This document shows positions 1 to 10,943 of a stretch of DNA of 64,000 bases, one piece after another. The DNA is from Collybiopsis luxurians FD-317 M1. Taxonomy: Eukaryota > Basidiomycota > Agaricomycetes > Agaricales > Omphalotaceae. Positions within the stretch are counted from its first letter, which is position 1. The number at the start of each line of letters is the position of its first letter. The notes beneath the pieces were generated by a model. It saw nothing but the letters and a program-made list of their open reading frames with translations, was not told the DNA's origin and made no database searches. The stretch covers positions 318,539 through 382,538 of the forward strand of contig KN834797.1 in the NCBI GenBank assembly GCA_000827265.1, in the 5' to 3' direction. The translations under genes and the position numbers were made by a program.

Positions 1-689
1 GGGAGCCACTCAAAGGCCACACTAATTGGGTGACCTCAGTGGCATATTCACCTGATGGTCAATATGTGGTGTCTGGTTCTTATGATCAAACAGTAATAAT
101 TTGGAATGCTCAAACAGGTCTGCAGGTTGGGGAGCCACTCAAAGGCCACACTCATTGGGTTACCTCAGTGGCATATTCACCTGATGGTCAATATGTGGTG
201 TCTGGCTCTTCAGATAATACATTAAGAATTTGGGATGCTCAAACAGGTCTCCAAGTTGGTGTTACCCCAGTGGCATATTCACCTAATGGTCAATATGTAG
301 TGCCTGATGCTAGGGACAACATCACAAATCAAGTCCTGCCACCTGATCTTCATTTGCATACTGCTTCAGCATCAATGCATGGCCACCATCCTTCCTTCAC
401 ATCAATGTACACTCCCCCCTCTGGACAATTTCTTCACAGAAAGGATCTCTTGCAACTTCCTTCTGGTATCCCTTCAGGCTACATTGATGACCGAGGCTGG
501 CTTTGTTCTGACAATGGAGACCTCATTATTTGGCTTCCTCCCTGGATGAGGCATGGGTTTTTAGAGAAATGTCAAATCCTCACTATTCCTCCTGATGCCC
601 ATAACTGTGCTCTTTCTGTGGATTGGTCAAACTTTGTTCATGGAACCCAATGGACTGAATGTTGGGATTCAGCTTCAGCTGCTGTATAA
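1..689 (+). CDS. NLR-type WD40 protein, C-terminal part (5' end outside window)
   Basis: The reading frame is open from base 3, so the gene starts upstream of the window. It encodes two full WD40 blades (variable signatures SYDQT and SSDNT, each followed by an IW-x-AQTGLQVG stretch), a half blade (VAYSPNGQYVVPDA), and then a conserved tail of about 110 residues with the motifs GYIDDRGWLCSDNG, LPPWMR, ILTIPPDA and QWTECWDSASAAV. The same tail closes the WD40 genes ending at 12322, 47905 and 60965. In those with a visible N-terminal part it follows a NACHT ATPase, so this is probably the end of a NACHT-WD40 immune or incompatibility receptor. The NACHT part is not visible here. The stop is at 687-689. 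Family call is from motifs; function is inferred. Confidence 0.85.
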   Translation, partial: EPLKGHTNWVTSVAYSPDGQYVVSGSYDQTVIIWNAQTGLQVGEPLKGHTHWVTSVAYSPDGQYVVSGSSDNTLRIWDAQTGLQVGVTPVAYSPNGQYVVPDARDNITNQVLPPDLHLHTASASMHGHHPSFTSMYTPPSGQFLHRKDLLQLPSGIPSGYIDDRGWLCSDNGDLIIWLPPWMRHGFLEKCQILTIPPDAHNCALSVDWSNFVHGTQWTECWDSASAAV

Positions 690-1110
690 AACACAATGTA
701 AGTTGTTTTCTTCTTGAACTCCTTGACACATTGATTCTATATAATCTTGTTTCCAGCAGTGATCGGCATAATCTCATGGACTTGCAGGAAAAGTGTGTGG
801 CACAAGTTGTGAGAAATTATAAATGAACCATGAAGCTTGAAATGTACATGAAAGAAACAACAATAGTTCAGTCTGTATTCAAAAGTGAGTTTGAATCTGT
901 TTAAACTTGGTCTGGCTGGTACCGTGATATTGTTACAAATGGTGGTGTAGGGTCTCTCACAGCGGGATGACCAATTACGCAATGTGGAAATGGAAAAAGA
1001 GGATATGTGTTTTCTATGCTGCTTAAGCTGATCTGTACTGTAAATAATGATACATGGAATACTCAGTGTTTGCTATGGTCCTGTTAAAAGTTGGTACTCA
1101 ACTTTCAAGC
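690..1110 (+). repeat. Conserved 3' flank shared by NLR-WD40 genes
   Basis: No gene is seen. The sequence after the stop is recognisably the same as 12323-12750 and the reverse complement of about 60550-60964. Shared pieces include the CTTCTTGAACTCCTTGACAC stretch near 711, a TGTACATGAAAGAAACAACA piece near 843, and GTACTCA(A/G)CTTTCAAGCATGAGC near 1095. Similarity fades at about 1110. It may hold the 3'UTR and shows that the three loci were copied as units larger than the coding region. Confidence 0.75.
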
Positions 1111-1724
1111 ATGAGCAAAGAGAGCATAAGACAATAATATAATATAATTAGACTTGCTATAGCGACTACCATGGTAATATAATCAGGCTTGCTATAGCAA
1201 GCTGGTAGTATTATTATCCTCTTGCAATGCCATGGGGCCCTTTTTGGCTTGCACCTCAGGGTGCGCCCTAGTGCCTTTGTTCCATTTTGGTTTATGGGAT
1301 CCCACCCGCAATCACTCATCAGAATCAGTCCCTGGTTGTGATAGATTTTGCCGGCTCAGCTTCCATAATTAAAATGCGGAATATTGAAATCAGAATGGAA
1401 TACAAAATATAAAGAATACCAAATTGGGGATGGAATTTGAAATGTAAATGTAGAATATGGAATACAGAAATGCAGAACACGGCAAAGGATTGGCTGGACT
1501 CGAGCATACACTTGGTACGCCAAATATTTCAGGATACAGACACCTAAATGAATCCAGAATACAGAAATCAAGAAAAATCAACTAGTCATGTGTCCATTGA
1601 GCAATAAACAATGTGCAATGCAACCGAATCTCACTGAAGTTCAACCATTACCATTACCAACTTGTGATTATAATGAGTCCCAACTGAAAATTATCACAGA
1701 TAATAAAGAGTCCTTTTGTTCAAT
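1111..1724. other. Non-coding, AT-rich stretch
   Basis: No supported gene. Bases about 1370-1580 are rich in loosely repeated GAATAC/GAATATGG words, a low-complexity stretch that gives rise to several overlapping meaningless minus-strand frames. Confidence 0.5.
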
Positions 1725-1819
1725 GGCAAGTTGGCTAAGAGGTTATGGTGACTGCTGGGTGTGACTGTTCTTGGTTCTAAGTTTGGGCGTGAGTTTGAAT
1801 CTTGCCGGTAGCTTTTTTT
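1725..1819 (+). repeat. tRNA-like SINE candidate (A box, B box, T run)
   Basis: A Pol III-like internal promoter can be read. TGGCTAAGAGGTTATGG at 1732-1748 resembles an A box of the Leu/Ser tRNA type, and GAGTTTGAATCTTGCC at 1791-1806 resembles a B box. GTGAG and CTTGC flanking TTTGAAT could form a T stem. GGCAAG (1725-1730) is complementary to CTTGCC (1801-1806). A run of seven T follows at 1813-1819. The acceptor stem is imperfect and the middle does not fold convincingly as a functional tRNA, so a tRNA-derived SINE or tRNA pseudogene is more likely than a working tRNA. Confidence 0.4.
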
Positions 1820-2011
1820 GTTACACCAGGAAAAATATTTACTCGAGACTCACATGCAATAATATCAACTCATTATAATTATTTCACTCTGATGCATCAT
1901 CAAGTTTACGCAAGAAAATTGAGTATGATAATATATAGACTAAGATACTACACTAACATTGAGCGCTACAAGAAACAATTACAATATTCTCAGTCCAACT
2001 TAATGTTAAAC

Positions 2012-2284
2012 CTACACCTTATGCCCACCAATTGCACCGCCATTGACAAGAGCTTTGTATTTGCTGCCAGTGTTTTTGCAACGGGGATGGAATCCAAGAG
2101 GATTTTCAGTTGGTGGGAACTCGACATTCTGTACACCTTGGCTTCTAGGCAAGGGTCTGGGTCTTGGACAAGGCACACCTGTGTCTGAGTCTGCCTGCTC
2201 ACCCTCTTTTCTGTTCTTTCCTGCACCCTTGGAAACCTGCTTCTGCTGCTCATGCTCACTTTGAATCTTCCTCTTCTTCTTCAC
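2012..2284 (-). CDS. Short hypothetical protein, doubtful
   Basis: A 90-residue frame begins with a lysine-rich, nuclear-localisation-like N-terminus (MKKKRK), followed by a charged linker and the stretch PCPRPRPLPRSQG. I do not recognise a family. It sits at the edge of a mobile-element-rich block whose other genes are mostly decayed and has no clear neighbour partner. It could be an exon of a longer minus-strand gene or chance. Confidence 0.25.
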   Translation of the reverse strand: MKKKRKIQSEHEQQKQVSKGAGKNRKEGEQADSDTGVPCPRPRPLPRSQGVQNVEFPPTENPLGFHPRCKNTGSKYKALVNGGAIGGHKV

Positions 2285-2561
2285 ATGGTCTGTACCACTT
2301 CTGTTGGTTTTGTTAATGAGAATTAGGTTTTTATGTAGTGGTCTCTTGGTTGAGACAACTAGTTGTACCTGTGATTCATGTAGTTGTGCAAGAGTGCATT
2401 GTCAAAGGTTCTGCAGGGAATATATTTATATCAATTTCTAGCTCAGCTGGTAATTGTCTAACAACTTTAACTCTACTAGACAGACTTCCTGGTCTGTTGG
2501 TAGAAATGTAATAGATGTGCAAAGAGTTGTACCACAAGCTTAAGGTCAGCGCACTAACTGA

Positions 2562-2780
2562 CAAACAACAAGTGGGTGTACTGGGTTGCGAAAAGGTTGG
2601 CACACAGGCCAACAAACAACAAGTCAACTTTTGAACCACAAGGCTGGTGTACAAACCAGCAAACAACAAGTGGGGTGTACTAGGGTTGCAACAAGGTCAG
2701 CACATGGGCCAACAAATGATGAGTCAACTTGAACCACAAGGCTGGCATAACTAACCAGCAAACAATGAGTGGTACTACAA
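2562..2780. repeat. Tandem repeat, about 98-bp unit, two copies plus part of a third
   Basis: The unit begins CAAACAACAAGTGGG and ends GGCTGG..AACCAG. Copy 1 covers about 2562-2659 and copy 2 about 2660-2758; a third start (CAAACAATGAGTGG) follows at 2759. The copies differ by scattered substitutions and small indels. The repeat does not encode an open frame and its role is unknown. Confidence 0.7.
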
Positions 2781-3898
2781 GAAGAGAGTCTAGCTCAACT
2801 AACAAGTAATCTGCAATACTGTCTGACAATTGGACCAAAGTACTGGGCAAGAGAAGTGTGAGTTTAAAGCATCCAACTGAGGGGTGCAGTAATCTGGGTT
2901 GCACAGTAACTACTTCTACTACTTATACCGAATCCAAGGTGCAAGCGACTGTACAACTATGTCATCCTTTTCTTCATACAATTGGCATGTATATCCCTAA
3001 ACCTGGAGATTGAACTAAAAACCCAACCAAAGTTCCACAAAAAACATAGTCCATTTCCCTGTTCTGGTAAATCATCCCATGCTGACCAACCACTTTCAAG
3101 TTTCATCTTGATCACTCCTGACTCCAGAGCTCCTTCTGAACTGTTCATGAGATGGTTTATCTGCAGGTGCAAATGGTACCAGTGGGCAAAGGGTACCGCT
3201 CCATGATCTAGAATGTCTGACTGAGTCGTCTCCTACTTTGGTGTCCCTTTCCTACTTGTATGACTTAGTTACCTATTCTGCATTTGTTAACTTCTACTCA
3301 TTCTATCTGAGAGCCACTTCTAAGTTCCATTTAAGGAAGAGGCAAAGCTATTGGTACTCCGATCATACAGATTAGGTACCATTTTGGACCTAAGCAAACC
3401 TTGACCAGTACAAGTGTTCAGCTATCACCCTCCTCATTCTGCAACACTGGATCTGATCTGTCCATGTACAGAGACCCATCTACAATGCCTCGAGCCACTA
3501 AAGTAAGTTTGTCTAAGTGGAACCACAGTTGTTGAATATCCTGGGTACATCAGAGTTGTATGGGCTCAATCAAAACACTTGCAAGTAAATGGGATGGGTC
3601 TGCTAGCATTGATGGGCTAGGGGCAAGGTTCTGGCAGCTGTCCTTCAAGTCAGACCAGTACTTGACCACTTCAACAATAAGTGGTACCACATTAGACTAG
3701 CTGTTTGCAGTGAATGTACCAAGTACTCTGTAGATGCTCTGAGTTAGCTATTGACTCGGGCTCATCATAGCTCTCTATGTGTTCATTTCCAACCACAGAA
3801 TTGTCAGTTTCATATGATTGTAAGACTAAACACAAAATTTGCACAATATTGTGTCTTCATTTAGCAGTAGAGTTATGGTTGAGACTATTAAAGGGATG
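2781..3898. other. No gene seen
   Basis: About 1.1 kb without a convincing coding region on either strand. Only short frames are present and none shows a domain or plausible splicing. Confidence 0.5.
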
Positions 3899-5773
3899 TC
3901 ACTGAAGATCTTCTGCAGCCTCATCTGATGAACTGTTACTGAGGAAGGTGTGGATGTCCATGCCAGTCAGAACCAAACCCAGTTGTACAGTCAAAGCTGT
4001 ACTGGGCTGTGAAGTTGTCCCAGAAAAGCAAGTAACTGGAGACAAAGCTACAGTGTGAGATTCCAATGGGAGTTGAGGATTGGATGTGAGTGGAGATGTT
4101 GAATTTATGTCCTGACCGCCTTCTGCAGGATTGGAAGGATTCAGATTGCAGTTTGGGGAAGTGTAGATTGCATGGGTGGGAGGAATCGGGACATTGGACT
4201 GCTCCAGGAGAACTGGATCTCTCATGTCCATGATGGGGTTGTGCAAGGGGGAGGTCATTGCATTTTGCTCCTCCAAGCCAGGCTCAATATCCATAGGTAA
4301 GTTAAGATTTGGGGAGAGACCTGAAGAAGGTACAGCAGCTACAGCTGTAGAAGTGCCTGTGGACAACAACACTGTGGCAGAAGAGGCTGGAGAGCAAGAA
4401 GGACCTGACAAATTTACTGATTTTGGAAGCAAGGGACCCAGAGCACCTTGCAAAAGGGTAGAAAAAGACTCAGGGGTCACACTTATATCACCATCGATGG
4501 CCATTTTTTCCAACAAAATTGGGCTCTCTGTGACAGAGTTCAGTTATTGTTTTTGAAAACAAAAGACATGAGGATCACTCACTGAGTGCACTTTTGGCAA
4601 ACTCTCTCATCAGCTGGAGTACTGCAACAGGATAAGTCTGAAAAGCTTCACAGAAGGCTCTTCCAGCTGGGTCTTGTCCATGGTGATAACTAAAAAAAAC
4701 CACAAACCAATTTAGTATGATATACATGCAACACAATAATGATATGTATGCAATACTCATAATTTTGCCAGCAATTAAGGGGTCTGGGCACATACCAAGG
4801 AACATCCAAACCAATGGAACATTACTGGCAAAGTAATTTCCCAGTTGCATGAAGATTTGAGGGACAAGCTTGAGAAACCTGCGATTAAAATGAATTTGCA
4901 GCCTGGAAACAAATTTACAAGTTGACTTACTCAACCAACTCAGGCCCCTCGAGGTATTTTACTTGAGCAATGGCCTCTTTAAGCTGCTCAATAGCACTGG
5001 AGTTTGAAGCCACCCCATCAGAAGCCTGGTCTCCATTCCCAGTCTTGTCACTGTCAGCTGCTGCCTTGACATCTTCCTTCAGCTGTTCCATCATTCTGCA
5101 ACTACCTGGTGGGTGTTGGTGTCAGCCTCAGTCCACGCTTTGTTCGTCTCTTCCTGACGAATGCTCATAAGTATGTTGCGAGGGCATTTTTTGACCTTGT
5201 TATCCTGTAGATACTTGTCCACCCGAGCTTGGAATTGAGGATGCACCATGGTCAGATAGAAAAGAGTCGAGAATACTTGTTGTTCAGTGAGGGTACATGA
5301 TTTACGTGTTTTGGCCCCCTTCACAGAGTTGTCAGACATGACCAAGGTCACTGTGGACAATGCACCCGAAACATCCACAACAAGTGTGACCTGCGGTTTG
5401 ACTTTAAACTGCTGCAAATGGTTATTAAACCAGTTTTTGATGGTCTATGATAATTTAATAAGCATTCAAAAAGTTAAAATATTAAACTTATGCTAATCTT
5501 CTTCTTCATTTCAGCTGCAAGTGCTTCAGCATCTTCTGGCAACAGCTTGTCAATGTTGTCCATGCCATCCATGGGAAAATCCTGGAAGTAGAGATGTTTT
5601 ATAGTTGGCCAGAAGTCTCCTATGTTTTGATTCTCCTGGTGGTGGTGGAATAGTGGGAGTTTAGACTGTAACCATCTGATTTCCACAATGGACCAGAGTT
5701 TATTTTTATGCACTTTCTTGCTGTTGGTGCCAGATGATATGTTTTTGGAAATTTTGTTGTCGCTGGGCATCAC
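3899..5773 (-). pseudogene. Decayed mobile-element-associated protein with NWFNNH motif
   Basis: Several exons can be linked on the minus strand. The first (from 5773) encodes a Trp-containing segment with FWPTIKHLYFQ. After an intron the frame reads TIKNWFNNHLQQF, a homeodomain-like WFNNH motif that I associate with an abundant Agaricomycete family found near transposons. Later exons give FLKLVPQIFMQLGNYF and a Ser/Pro-rich C-terminal region of about 200 residues ending at 3899. The exon before 5097 (VVAE) and the following one (MMEQLKEDVKAAA) are one base out of frame, and the exon holding YHHGQDPAGRAF joins the previous one only through an implausible 36-base intron. It is therefore probably a pseudogene unless these are sequence errors. 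Function unknown; DNA binding is only suggested by WFNNH. Confidence 0.55.
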
Positions 5774-5928
5774 TTAGGATCTAGAAATGAATAACGTGGA
5801 ATACAAAACCAGAAGCCAGCCAGCATGGAGCCTATACAGTCATTAGTCAGCTTCTCCCTGATTTATATAGCTGAAGTTCGGTGTCTTCCCAATCATCTCT
5901 TTCTTACTACCACTTACCATTGTACACT

Positions 5929-6710
5929 ATGGCTCCTGTTACTGTAACTCTCGATGCCAAGGCTGTTTGCAATCTCCTCATCACCCTTGGGTCTCTTACT
6001 ATTGGTAAGTATTTTTTGCACTCTTATCAGTGATCAACCTATCTTTTCATCAGTGCACAATCATGAGACTGTAAGCTCCACTAACATGTCCCTGGTGTCC
6101 CCCCTCAGTAAGCCCTGATTATTGTGAAGTTTCTGTCTACTCAAGTTTTTTTCTTTAGATGACTCCAACACAGATAACATGTCTGTTGACAACAACACCA
6201 GTCACTCCAGTGTCACTTCTGATGGTAAATGCAATGCTCCTCTCATGTTTGGCTCAATTCTAACTTCTTTCTATAGTCAGTCAACTTGGCGATGGTGCAT
6301 TGTGTGTGTGTACTTGCAAGCTCTGTGCTTGTCCTTGTCATCAGCGTGCCTCTGCTGGCTCCAGTACTGCTGCCCCTCCTGTTGCCCCTCCTGTTGCCCC
6401 TCCTGTTGCCCCTCCCACAACTCCCAGTACTTCTGTGGCACCCCTCACTAGCATCACTCCTACCCCACCTGCAGGTACTCCCGCCTACATCATAACTAAG
6501 GGAAGAGAAACTGGGGTCTTCCAAATTTGGTGATTTTTTTTTATTCAAAAAACTTTATGTCTTTCTTACTCTCTTTTCTTTAGGCTTGAGGTTCACCCTC
6601 TCATTATTGGGGTTCAGAACTCTTCATTTATAAAATGTAAAGACTATGAGACAGCACTGCAATTCTACCAGGCTGCCAAGGCTCATGGAGATGGTGCCAA
6701 ATTGCCTTGA
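5929..6710 (+). CDS. Small protein with C-terminal viroplasmin/RNase H1-N-like domain
   Basis: Four exons join in frame: 5929-6004, 6159-6224, 6277-6529, 6584-6710, all with GT..AG introns, giving 173 residues. The N-terminal part is short and acidic/Ser-rich. A Cys-rich piece (LCVCTCKLCACPC) follows, then a 15-base repeat encoding APPV units (about 6371-6415). The C-terminal 55 residues read YIITKGRETGVFQIW, then HPLIIGVQN and YETALQFYQAAKAHG. This matches the order of the small domain shared by RNase H1 N-termini and caulimovirus viroplasmins (KG-x-G-I-W..V..F-x-S/T-x-E-A-x-x-F), which binds RNA/DNA hybrids in RNase H1. No RNase H catalytic domain is attached. In Agaricomycetes such stand-alone domains are common near transposons. 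The intact frame over four exons suggests a working gene; role unknown. Confidence 0.6.
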
Positions 6711-7110
6711 ATTTTTGTTCTATTTATGTCATTGTGATCTATGCTGTTGTTGCTCTGTTCTTGTGGTATGCGTATCTGCTTTGTGCTTGCTGTTGAAATT
6801 GTCCTCTCATGTGTAGTGTTTATGTGTACTTCTCAAAATTCTATCAATGAAAAAATCATCTGTACCTGAATTACAATAAACTTCTTGCTTCTGTGTCCTG
6901 AATGAGAATCTGAGAATCTAGCTTTCTGACCCAATTTTCCACTCCAATGATGCACATTTCCGCTTTATGAGCTGAACAAGAATCTCCCATAGTACATCAA
7001 ACTTAACTATTATAATTCACAGTAGAATAGACTAGAACATTTTCCATTAGGTCTCAAGGTAAAGAGACTCAAAGGTACTTTTGAATGTAAATATTCAGGA
7101 CAAACAAACA

Positions 7111-7830
7111 CTACTTTGGAAGATCTGACTGATACTGTAGCTCCTTGGACTTCTGGTAAGCAAGTAATGTGTGTGGTCCTTCCAATGACACAAGGAGTAA
7201 GTCCTCTGCCCACAATAGCAAACAATTGGCCACTTTTACAACCTTATTCACCCAAGTCACATACTCCACATCAATATCCCCTAACGCCACCACCTGTTTT
7301 TGACAACTCTCTGCCCCCCAAAGGATTTCAGCTAATTTGTTGCAGGCATCATCCAACATGAAAGAACGACCACCTCTAAGCATCTCATCCAACCATTTTC
7401 TTACCAACTCATTGAAAAAGGAATGGGTATGGCCATTGTTCAGATGTTTTGCCCTGTCGGTGAGATCCTCCAACTGCCTGACCCAATAAGGTGTGGATCC
7501 CAAATAAGAAGCCTTGCTCCTGGAGCGACACCTCTCTCCACTGTCTTGAACATTTATGCTAACAAGGAGGAGAACATTGAACTTGAGCAAATGAAATCTA
7601 GATTGGATGAACCTTGAACCCGACTGGTAGGTTATGAGTTGTGAATGCTCCATACTCAGCACATAACTCCTTGTCATATCCATCTTTCCCTCAATCTCCA
7701 AATGCGATGCATCACACTACGCTGGCTCCAGGGTGTTTTCTGACCCCTCCAATGCCACTGAGACTTCCACACATGAATCCATTGCCTTTGGTGCATTGCA
7801 TTTGCTCCTGGAAGGAAAATTAGAGGAGAA
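7111..7830 (-). pseudogene. Unknown protein fragment in mobile-element block
   Basis: A 196-residue open frame (7701 to 7111) contains SYLGSTPYWVRQLEDL, a segment with ELVRKWLDEMLRGG, and DIDVEYVTWVNKVV. Upstream of its first Met the same frame continues for about 40 codons (MDSCVEVSVALEGSENTLEPA) across one TAG near 7722, so the true start is further up and the copy may be broken, or a small intron removes the stop. I do not recognise the family. It lies between two other decayed minus-strand genes and is probably part of the same element cluster. Confidence 0.4.
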
Positions 7831-8265
7831 ACTCATGAAAAAATGTCAATGAACCAACCTCTTGGACGAGCATTTATTTTTGTATCATTCACATCATCAA
7901 CAATTGATCTCAGTCTTATTCCTGAAAGGCCCATAAGCTTACTGGTGCAGGAATGTAAAGTCAAATAACTACTTCAAATAATGATCAGCTGCATAGTGAC
8001 AATTAGCTGCTTGTTTTTCAGCAGAGTTCTGATAAAGTTTAGGTCAGACCATGACTGTCGGAGGCAAGAGTGGCAAGCCCACTGTTTGCCTGACAAGTAG
8101 AATAGTCATCAATGACACACCAATATCTGTTGATTTACTAGCAATGACCTGTGCAATACACTGGGTAGAAGCAAGCTGGTAAATGATTAAGATGACCACA
8201 TGTTTATTAGACAAAAAATCCTCTATTTACATAGAAATAATTAATAAATACATGGCATGAAAAAA

Positions 8266-9288
8266 CTAAGATGCAGGTGATGAAGCAGGAGGCGATACAG
8301 AATTCATTGAGGAAGAAGAGGATGCATCGGAAGAAGTTGCACTTGAGGTCAACAACTTCCACTTTTTTGCCAGGGGTGTTGCGCTGTCACTGTAACTGAA
8401 GTGTAACCTCTTCCCATTAGGTGTCAAAATAGCTATGTATATATAGATTTTGTCAGTAAATTGAAGTGAGAATACAAACTTGTGTCAGAAAGGTACGTAC
8501 CTTTAAAGGGGTTGATGCAGCAGTAGGAACATAGGGTCTTCCCATATAGGTGATCTTCTCCAGCTCAACATCAAATCGGTCTACCATGCCATTGGGATTG
8601 CAAACAATGGAGTGGAGGAACCTGCAGACAGACACATATGTCCCTGCTGATACCTTCAGCTTGTTGTTCCATTGAGGTGTATCTGAGCAGAATGTACAAA
8701 TGGGCATGGAAGGTTTTGGCACTGTTGAATCCTTCAAAAGGCTAGCATAAATGTTAGGTCTGAGTTCAATGCGGTGGTCCTGATCAACTCTGTTGACCAC
8801 ACCTGAAATGTTGATGAGAGGACGAACTGCTGGGTTTACAGAACCATGTGGAAGAGGAATCAGCTATAATCGCAGTCAGTTTCAACTTGATCATTCAGTA
8901 TGATTGAATAATCTCACCTCAATAATATCTCCAATCAGGATATAATCACTCTTGGTCATATCCTCGAGCAATAATTTTTGCTTCAGGTTCTTCCATATGT
9001 GCAACCTAGAAAAAAATTCATTTAGCAATGCTCAGAGTAGAGAAGAATCAAGAAAAAACATACGTTTATGTGGACCATATATGTGCCAATCTCCTTGAAA
9101 TGCTGATTACCACCATTGTAATACCGGAAGAGTGAGATCCCAGCATGGCTAGAATCAGGAGCATCATGCACATACAAATGCACATCAAATAGAATGTAAG
9201 GCTTGATATCATTTGGATTTTCTTTCCAAGGATTCTCCAGAACTACGATCCCAGAAAGTATAGCACAACTGTTGTTACCACTGGACAT
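8266..9288 (-). pseudogene. Unknown multi-exon protein, one frameshift
   Basis: Exon 1 (9288-9064) starts MSSGNNSCAILSGIVV and includes YILFDVHLYVHDAP and GTYMVHIN. Exon 2 begins VAHMEEPEAKII after a TTTCTAG acceptor. Within it the frame breaks: GYDQE is followed by TGA, while the next frame continues SDYILIGDIIE. Further exons give LIPLPHGSVNP, a long segment with VDQDHRIELRPNIY and GRPYVPTAAST, and a Ser-rich end (stop at 8266). The short beta-rich segments with repeated hydrophobic strands could be OB-fold-like, but that is a guess. The single-base break makes it a probable pseudogene or a sequence error. It sits next to the Helitron helicase remnant and may be cargo. Confidence 0.45.
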
Positions 9289-9914
9289 ATTGTAAAGGTT
9301 GGACAGAGAGAGAGAGGAAAAGCATTGAGATTGCTGTCTAGACAGTGGACCCGCTATATAGCAAAATGAAGCAAACAATGAAGAAAACTGTAGAAACTTT
9401 GTGACAAATTTGCATTGGCTGTGTGATCACAATATTGCATTAGAAGTTTCCAGAATGTTGAAGGTATATGTTTCCACCTTCCATATACATTTACAGGGCA
9501 GCATACCCAGAGGCTGCATTGAGTGGTGGGGGCTGAGGCAAAATCACAACCTCACTGTCTTAGGCAGCATTTAGATGGAAGAGGTGGGTGTGGAGTCATA
9601 GTGAAAGGGGTGGAAGTGGGCAGGCTTTGGTTGCCTCTGGCTTCTGCCAGACCCAAGGTCAGGTCCTCGAGTGCCAGAGGTGTAACCAAGGCTCCAGGAA
9701 AGAAAGAAAAAGAAAAGAAAAGAAAGAAGGGAAAACTCAGTTCTTGTTGATCAAAGAAAAAGATGTTGTGTAGGGTTGGGCAGTTTGCATTTGGTTATCA
9801 TGTGACAAAGATAAGGTATGATTAGATATGAGTGTTAGTAATTGACTACGTACTAAATGATTATAGGAGGATTACTGTAAAATTATTGAGCATGTAGAAC
9901 AGATACTATTTACC
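9289..9914. other. No gene seen; possible Helitron 3' flank
   Basis: About 600 bases downstream (minus strand) of the Helitron helicase remnant. It includes a purine-rich AAGAAAGAAAAAGAAAAG stretch near 9702. I looked for a CTRR end preceded by a short hairpin and could not assign one with confidence. Confidence 0.35.
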
Positions 9915-10850
9915 TCAATCTGCTAATACTTCAGGAAATACAATATTCAATGTCCGGGGAAGTGGTTCATCAGTGGGAAGTAACACTTTGATGCAACTTC
10001 CTGATGTTGCCCATGAAAATGCAATGTATAACTGGCCATGGGTAAAGACTGGAACTTGAAGATCAAGACCAACATATTTGAGGGATTGGCCTTGTGCCTT
10101 GTTGATAGTCATAGTGAAAGCAAGGTGAATTGGGAATTGACAATGTTTCAGTGTGAATGTGAAGTCAGCATTTTTAGCTGAAGGAATGAGAGTAATTCGA
10201 GAAATGAGTGCCAGCTCCCCATGGTGGTCACCACCAATAATTTTTACCTCTAAGACACGATCAATTGCATGTATCAAAACCATACAGGTGCCATTGCAAA
10301 GGCTGCAAGCAAGAGCCAGATTCTGAAGAAGAATCAGCAGACATCCAAGTTTCAAATGAAGCTCTCCTGGAGGAAGCCCAGAAGCATCAAATGAGTGGAG
10401 AACCTCAGGAGGAATTGGGTCATCATCTATTCCATCTGCACCTTCTTGTCTGACTACTGAGTCTGCACTCATGCAGATGTGTTCCTCTCCTGGTAAGTGG
10501 TCCAGTAAATACTGATTGATATTGTTGACATCAGTGTTCCAAGGTGCAAGGATAGCTTGCTCCAGAAAGAATTCAGGAGTGGGAGCAGTTGGCAAGTCTG
10601 CAATACCGGGGTAGACAGCATCAATCAATGACTGTTCTGATAGGACCTGCATACCTTCCTGCAATGATATGGTATAGTCCTCTTGAGTAAGACCTCAACC
10701 ATGCCCAATATCAAGCAACCATGAGGCAAAATCTCTCTCGTCATCTGAGCAGCTTGCCTCTAAATGCATATTCTGTGAAAGCTTTAGAGCCTGTTCAGCA
10801 ACCAGAGATGGATCAAAGTCGCTTTGATTTTTGTCAACAACTGTTGTGAC
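9915..10850 (-). pseudogene. Helitron (PIF1-like) helicase, C-terminal fragment
   Basis: The frame ending at 9915 carries the C-terminal signature of fungal Helitron helicases: NTDVNNINQYLLDHLPGEEH, SADSVV..EGADG, PPEVLHSFDASGLPPGEL, FPIHLAFTMTINKAQGQSLK (the INKAQGQ helicase motif) and VFTHGQLYIAFSWATSGS. Upstream the same frame continues to about 10850 with FASWLLDIGHG and SLIDAVYPGI but crosses a TGA at 10695-10697. The usual motif VI reads VALSRATS; here Arg is replaced by Trp (FSWATS), which would remove the ATP-sensing arginine. The Rep nuclease domain and the N-terminal helicase motifs are absent. Dead fragment of a rolling-circle transposon. Confidence 0.85.
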
Positions 10851-10943
10851 TTCAGTGTGAGGTTATGTGACCCAAAGTGACCACTCCGTTACTGTTCTGT
10901 TACTGTACCCTGTGCCTATAAACTCCTTCCACTCATAAAATTC

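Noticed and set aside
9380..9914. Helitron 3' terminus (CTRR plus hairpin)
   Set aside because: Several CTAG/CTGA words occur but none with a convincing hairpin 10-12 bases before it.
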